Of a stretch of 64,000 nt of DNA, positions 60,901-64,000 are shown one piece after another. The position numbers and the translations under genes are program-made. Below the pieces are notes generated by a model that saw nothing but the letters and a program-made list of their open reading frames with translations, searched no databases and was not told the origin of the DNA. The first letter of the stretch is position 1, and the number at the start of each line of letters is the position of its first letter. This DNA is from Shewanella polaris (GTDB lineage Bacteria; Pseudomonadota; Gammaproteobacteria; Enterobacterales; Shewanellaceae), in the NCBI RefSeq assembly GCF_006385555.1, contig NZ_CP041036.1, positions 3,472,001 to 3,536,000 of the forward strand, given 5' to 3'.

Positions 60901-62025
60901 TTATTGTTGCTGTTGAGCTTCTAATTCTAATCGATTTAATGCATCTTCAGTGTAACTAAAATAACGTTTTACTGACTTCTCGTTAGCCATATATGACTCT
61001 AGGACTTTATTAAACAGTGGATCTTTAGCCGCTTCATTATTAAGCACATCATCTCGTGCTTGTTTCAATGCGCGGATCACACTTTGAGGAAAAGGCTTAA
61101 CCTGCACGGCATGTTCGTTAAGCAATACGTCCATCGCCGTAATATGGCCTTGAGTATAGTCGTCTAACATATCTTGATTTATTGCTTTAGCGGCCACTTT
61201 AACAATTATTTTTAAGTCGTCGGGCAAAGCAGAGAAAGCTTGTTTGTTAATTAAAAATTCCATTGTCGAACCAGGTTCATGCCAGCCCGGGTAGTAGTAA
61301 TATTTAGCCACCTGATATAAACCTAGTGGTAAATCATTATAAGGTCCAACCCATTCTGCAGCATCAATAGCGCCAGTTTGTAAAGCGCCATATAATTCTC
61401 TGCCCGTAAGAGCATCGAAAGGAATACCGCCTAATATTTTAAGAACTTCCCCCCCCAAACCAGGCAAACGCATTTTGAGACCTTTAAAGTCCTCTGGTGC
61501 GGTAATCTCTTTATTAAACCAGCCCCCCATTTGCATACCAGTATTTCCCCCTGCTAATGGCAATATACCAAAGGGTTGATAGACTTCCTCCCACAATTCC
61601 ATTCCACCACCATAATTAAGCCATGCATTCATCTGTTGGGCATTTAATCCAAAGGGAATTGATGAAAAAAATTGGGCTGCGGGAGCTTTACCTTTCCAGT
61701 AAAATGAGGAGCTATGAGCCATTTCAATACTGCCATTACTGACGCCATCAAACACAGATAATGATGGCATTAGCTCTCCAGCACCATAAACCGTAATGAC
61801 TAAACGTCCGTTAGACATCCGTTTGACTAATTGAGCGAACCTTTCAGGAGCCATACCTAAGCCAGGCAAATTTTTCGGCCACGAGGTAGCTAAACGCCAC
61901 TCTATTGCTGGGTAAGGAACGGAAGATTTTTGAGAAAGAGAATTTGTTTGCAAAGGAGTATGGGGTTGACAGCCAAACAATAAGAATAAACCTATTAAAC
62001 AACAGGTTTTTATCACTTTAACCAT
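60901..62025 (-). CDS. TRAP-type substrate-binding lipoprotein (DctP family)
   Basis: The 374-residue protein begins with a lipoprotein signal peptide (lipobox LLFGC, cysteine about residue 19), then a DctP-like binding domain: WRLATSWPKNLPG, ELMPSLSVFDGVSNGSIEMAHSSSFYW, KMRLPGLGGEVLKILGG and ELYGALQTGAIDAAEWVGP, with the arginine (KMR) that often binds the carboxylate of the ligand. It resembles TakP-like proteins for keto acids. No DctQ or DctM membrane genes lie within the window, so its transport partners are elsewhere or absent. Confidence 0.9.
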   Translation of the reverse strand: MVKVIKTCCLIGLFLLFGCQPHTPLQTNSLSQKSSVPYPAIEWRLATSWPKNLPGLGMAPERFAQLVKRMSNGRLVITVYGAGELMPSLSVFDGVSNGSIEMAHSSSFYWKGKAPAAQFFSSIPFGLNAQQMNAWLNYGGGMELWEEVYQPFGILPLAGGNTGMQMGGWFNKEITAPEDFKGLKMRLPGLGGEVLKILGGIPFDALTGRELYGALQTGAIDAAEWVGPYNDLPLGLYQVAKYYYYPGWHEPGSTMEFLINKQAFSALPDDLKIIVKVAAKAINQDMLDDYTQGHITAMDVLLNEHAVQVKPFPQSVIRALKQARDDVLNNEAAKDPLFNKVLESYMANEKSVKRYFSYTEDALNRLELEAQQQQ

Positions 62026-62113
62026 AAAAAATCCTTATCATTCTCACTCAGCTAGTCCATGACTGTAACATAATCATAACGAGTGACAAGCACCGCATCA
62101 CTTCAACAGCCAA

Positions 62114-62146
62114 TAAAAAACCTCACAGAGTTTGCGAGGTTTTTGT
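62114..62146 (-). terminator. Rho-independent terminator of the BolA-family gene
   Basis: AACCTCGCAAA / TTTGTGAGGTT-type stem with one mismatch and six T on the minus strand, about 28 bases after the bolA-like stop codon. Confidence 0.85.
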
Positions 62147-62172
62147 ACAAATAGATCAATAAGTAATAAACA

Positions 62173-62472
62173 TTAGCCTTTACAGTTAGGCGTTCTAGGC
62201 ACGTCATCTAATGCTTGCCATTCTGGTTGGCTATAAGCGTTAATGGATAACGCATGTACCCCATTAGCTAGTTCATCTGCGAGTACTTGGTTAACGGCAC
62301 GATGACGCGCTAATAACCTTTGTTCGCTAAAGAGTTCACTCACCATAACGACTTTAAAATGTGTCTCAGAATTTGGAGGCACATGATGACGATTACTTTC
62401 GTTAATCACCTCAAGGTGTAACGGCGAGAAAGCTTGATTCAATTTATCAGTAATGATTTGTTGAATTGACAT
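62173..62472 (-). CDS. bolA: BolA family protein
   Basis: The 99-residue protein has the BolA fold: the helix-turn SPLHLEVINESNRHH, the THFKVVMVSELFSEQRLLARHRAVNQVL core, and ANGVHALSINAYSQPEW with the conserved His that can bind Fe-S clusters with monothiol glutaredoxins. It is likely a morphogene or iron-sulfur-linked regulator. The C-terminal PRTPNCKG is typical of BolA rather than the shorter IbaG/YrbA proteins. Confidence 0.94.
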   Translation of the reverse strand: MSIQQIITDKLNQAFSPLHLEVINESNRHHVPPNSETHFKVVMVSELFSEQRLLARHRAVNQVLADELANGVHALSINAYSQPEWQALDDVPRTPNCKG

Positions 62473-62639
62473 AGTAATACTCTTGTTAATACATATCTCA
62501 GAAATCGCAGAGTACTGGTTTGCTGATTAAAGGTCAAACAAGCAAACCAAAAGTCGCCACTAGAGCACAGAACCGTTCAAGGATAAATGGGCCGTCGCAG
62601 AACTAACAAATTTGAATAGTAATCAGGATGATAATAAAG

Positions 62640-63317
62640 TTAGCGAGAGTAAAAACCAGCAACAATTTGCCTAAAAGTAAAATTAACTCTAGGCTCTGTC
62701 ACTTTTAAACGTTTTGGCAATCCATGTTGCCAAACTTGCTGCATTCCAGCATGCATAATCAACAAGTCTCCACTGCCTAAAGCAAAATTCACTTTATTAT
62801 GATTATGTTTATGACGCACAACAAAATCACGCTCTGCGCCTAAAGTGACTGAAGCGATTGCAGAACCACTGACAATTTCAGGCTCATCGTCACTGTGCCA
62901 TCCCATACAATCATGTCCGTTGGCATAATAATTAACTAATACCGCATTGCTGTCGAAATGATGATCAACACGTAACTTATGCCGTAATCGACTCAACACA
63001 GCAGGCCAAGGCAAAGGTGAAATCTGTAATTTAGAAAAGCGATAATCACAGCCGGGATCACCAAACCATGCTTGAGTTCGAGGAATAAGATGTTTCTTGC
63101 CATAGACTTCAATTTCAACCCGCTCCAATGGGTAGCTTACGACCTCTTTCATCAGTAGCTGCTGTTGCTTGGCAGATAAAAATTGCTCTATGTGGGTTAC
63201 TGGCGGTAGCAATGAATCGATTTGGCAATCATCTGCCGTTTTACTACCTGTAGGAACATGTTTTTGGCAAGTAATATCAGCGTCGCCAAAATTAAACCCA
63301 TGCTGAAATACCGTCAA
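62640..63317 (-). CDS. AlkB-like 2-oxoglutarate/Fe(II) dioxygenase
   Basis: A probable DNA-alkylation repair oxygenase of 225 residues. The iron ligands are seen in MGWHSDDE (His and Asp) and QHGLPKR (His), and the 2-oxoglutarate arginine in RVNFTFR near residue 214. The DFVVRHKHN strand and LPWPAVLSRLRHKLR segment match AlkB homologues of the ALKBH2/3 type. The start is TTG at 63317, five bases after GGAG. Related functions such as RNA or lipid oxidation cannot be ruled out. Confidence 0.88.
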   Translation of the reverse strand: MTVFQHGFNFGDADITCQKHVPTGSKTADDCQIDSLLPPVTHIEQFLSAKQQQLLMKEVVSYPLERVEIEVYGKKHLIPRTQAWFGDPGCDYRFSKLQISPLPWPAVLSRLRHKLRVDHHFDSNAVLVNYYANGHDCMGWHSDDEPEIVSGSAIASVTLGAERDFVVRHKHNHNKVNFALGSGDLLIMHAGMQQVWQHGLPKRLKVTEPRVNFTFRQIVAGFYSR

Positions 63318-63482
63318 AACGTCTCCTTTTATTACAAATATGACATCGACTTATGGCAAAGTTTTACCAAGATGAACAACTCATCATTACAATCAATAAT
63401 AACTAATATCCATGAATACGGAACGGATTTAATCTTAAACAATATTGATACGTAAATACCATCTAATATCAAGCTAAGATCA

Positions 63483-64000
63483 TTAAAACCAATGCCTAAT
63501 TTTAGCTATTAGTAAACCTGATACCACAATAATGCCCATCAGCAGCAATACCGCAAAGTAGCCAAATTGCCATTGCAGCTCAGGCATGTTGTTAAAGTTC
63601 ATGCCGTAAATGCCAGCTACTAAGGTTAGTGGTAAAAAAATAGCAGTCACCAGGGTTAACGTCATCATCACGCGATTGGTTTTATGAGCACTCACCGAAA
63701 TATAACCATTAATCAAACTGTCTACTAAACCTTGATAAAGGCTGGCACGACTTGATAAGCGCTCAAACTGATTATATAAATAACTCAGTTGTTCATAGTC
63801 CATTTTAATATGTTGATGGCTATCATCACCAAGTAATTGTTGTAACACCTCTTCATGATAGCTAAACGAACGTTTAGCCTTTTGTAATTTACTGTTATAA
63901 GCAATCAACTCTGCCAGTAAATCATCCGTTGACACTTCAAATATTTCATCTTCAATTTCACTTAAACGCTCTTCTAACGCCAGCATCACCGCCAGATAAT
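63483..64000 (-). CDS. corA: CorA-family magnesium transporter (3' part)
   Basis: The C-terminal 172 or so residues of a CorA-type metal channel; the gene continues past the right edge of the window. Long cytosolic helices (LSYLYNQFERLSSRASLYQGL) are followed by two membrane helices around the signature YGMN (GIYGMNFNNMPE), and the end AKIRHWF is a basic C-terminal tail. Gene assignment as CorA rather than another GMN transporter is likely but not certain because the N terminus is missing. Confidence 0.88.
   Translation of the reverse strand, partial: YLAVMLALEERLSEIEDEIFEVSTDDLLAELIAYNSKLQKAKRSFSYHEEVLQQLLGDDSHQHIKMDYEQLSYLYNQFERLSSRASLYQGLVDSLINGYISVSAHKTNRVMMTLTLVTAIFLPLTLVAGIYGMNFNNMPELQWQFGYFAVLLLMGIIVVSGLLIAKIRHWF

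Overview
The window is a stretch of chromosome from a Gammaproteobacterium, most likely a marine Shewanella or a close relative. The evidence is the low-to-middling GC content, a complete sodium-pumping NADH:quinone reductase operon (nqrA-F with apbE and nqrM), luxS, paired bacterioferritins, a TonB-dependent receptor, and a gene order (prfC-nlpI-pnp ... rpsO-truB-rbfA-infB-nusA-rimP-metY-leuU-secG-tpiA-glmM-folP-ftsH-rlmE) that matches what is known of that group. The genus is an inference from gene content and order, not from a search. Almost everything lies on the minus strand. Only a GGDEF/EAL protein, yhbY and pepD read on the plus strand.

Layout. 0.3-5.1 kb: prfC, nlpI, pnp. 5.5-7.6 kb: a membrane GGDEF/EAL protein inserted, in the opposite direction, between pnp and rpsO. 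7.9-14.8 kb: the translation and transcription-factor block rpsO, truB, rbfA, infB, nusA, rimP, followed upstream by tRNA-fMet and tRNA-Leu(GAG). 14.8-21.4 kb: secG, tpiA, glmM, folP, ftsH, rlmE, and divergent yhbY. 21.5-25.8 kb: secF, secD, an unrecognised membrane-anchored protein with tandem repeats in front of it, and greA. 26-37.6 kb: carB, carA, dapB, an FKBP isomerase, an M48 lipoprotein protease, a DEAD-box helicase, dnaJ, dnaK with a heat-shock promoter. 38.2-46.5 kb: proA, proB, a purine permease of the NCS2/AzgA type, an unannotated 0.45-kb transcription unit holding a 31-codon ORF, an M17 aminopeptidase, and pepD. 46.5-47.8 kb: a complete IS3-family insertion sequence with inverted ends and a 3-bp target duplication. 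47.9-50.1 kb: dinB and two bacterioferritin genes behind a Fur-like box. 50.3-57.6 kb: nqrM, apbE, nqrFEDCBA. 58-64 kb: a TonB-dependent receptor-like protein, luxS, an orphan TRAP-type binding lipoprotein, a BolA-family protein, an AlkB-like dioxygenase, and the 3' part of a CorA-family transporter gene.

How the genes fit together. Most are core functions: ribosome assembly and initiation, mRNA turnover, protein export, chaperones, pyrimidine/arginine precursor and proline synthesis, and amino-sugar, folate and lysine/peptidoglycan precursor synthesis. The nqr operon carries its own maturation genes: ApbE attaches FMN to NqrB and NqrC, and NqrM delivers iron. Rho-independent terminators with long stems punctuate nearly every operon and make the unit boundaries unusually easy to read.

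The best candidates for something undescribed are the short transcription unit at about 42358-42840 (good promoter, structured leader rich in GGA, strong ribosome binding site, 31-residue peptide, strong terminator) and the unknown 195-residue protein at 24373-24960 with its 21-bp-period upstream repeats.
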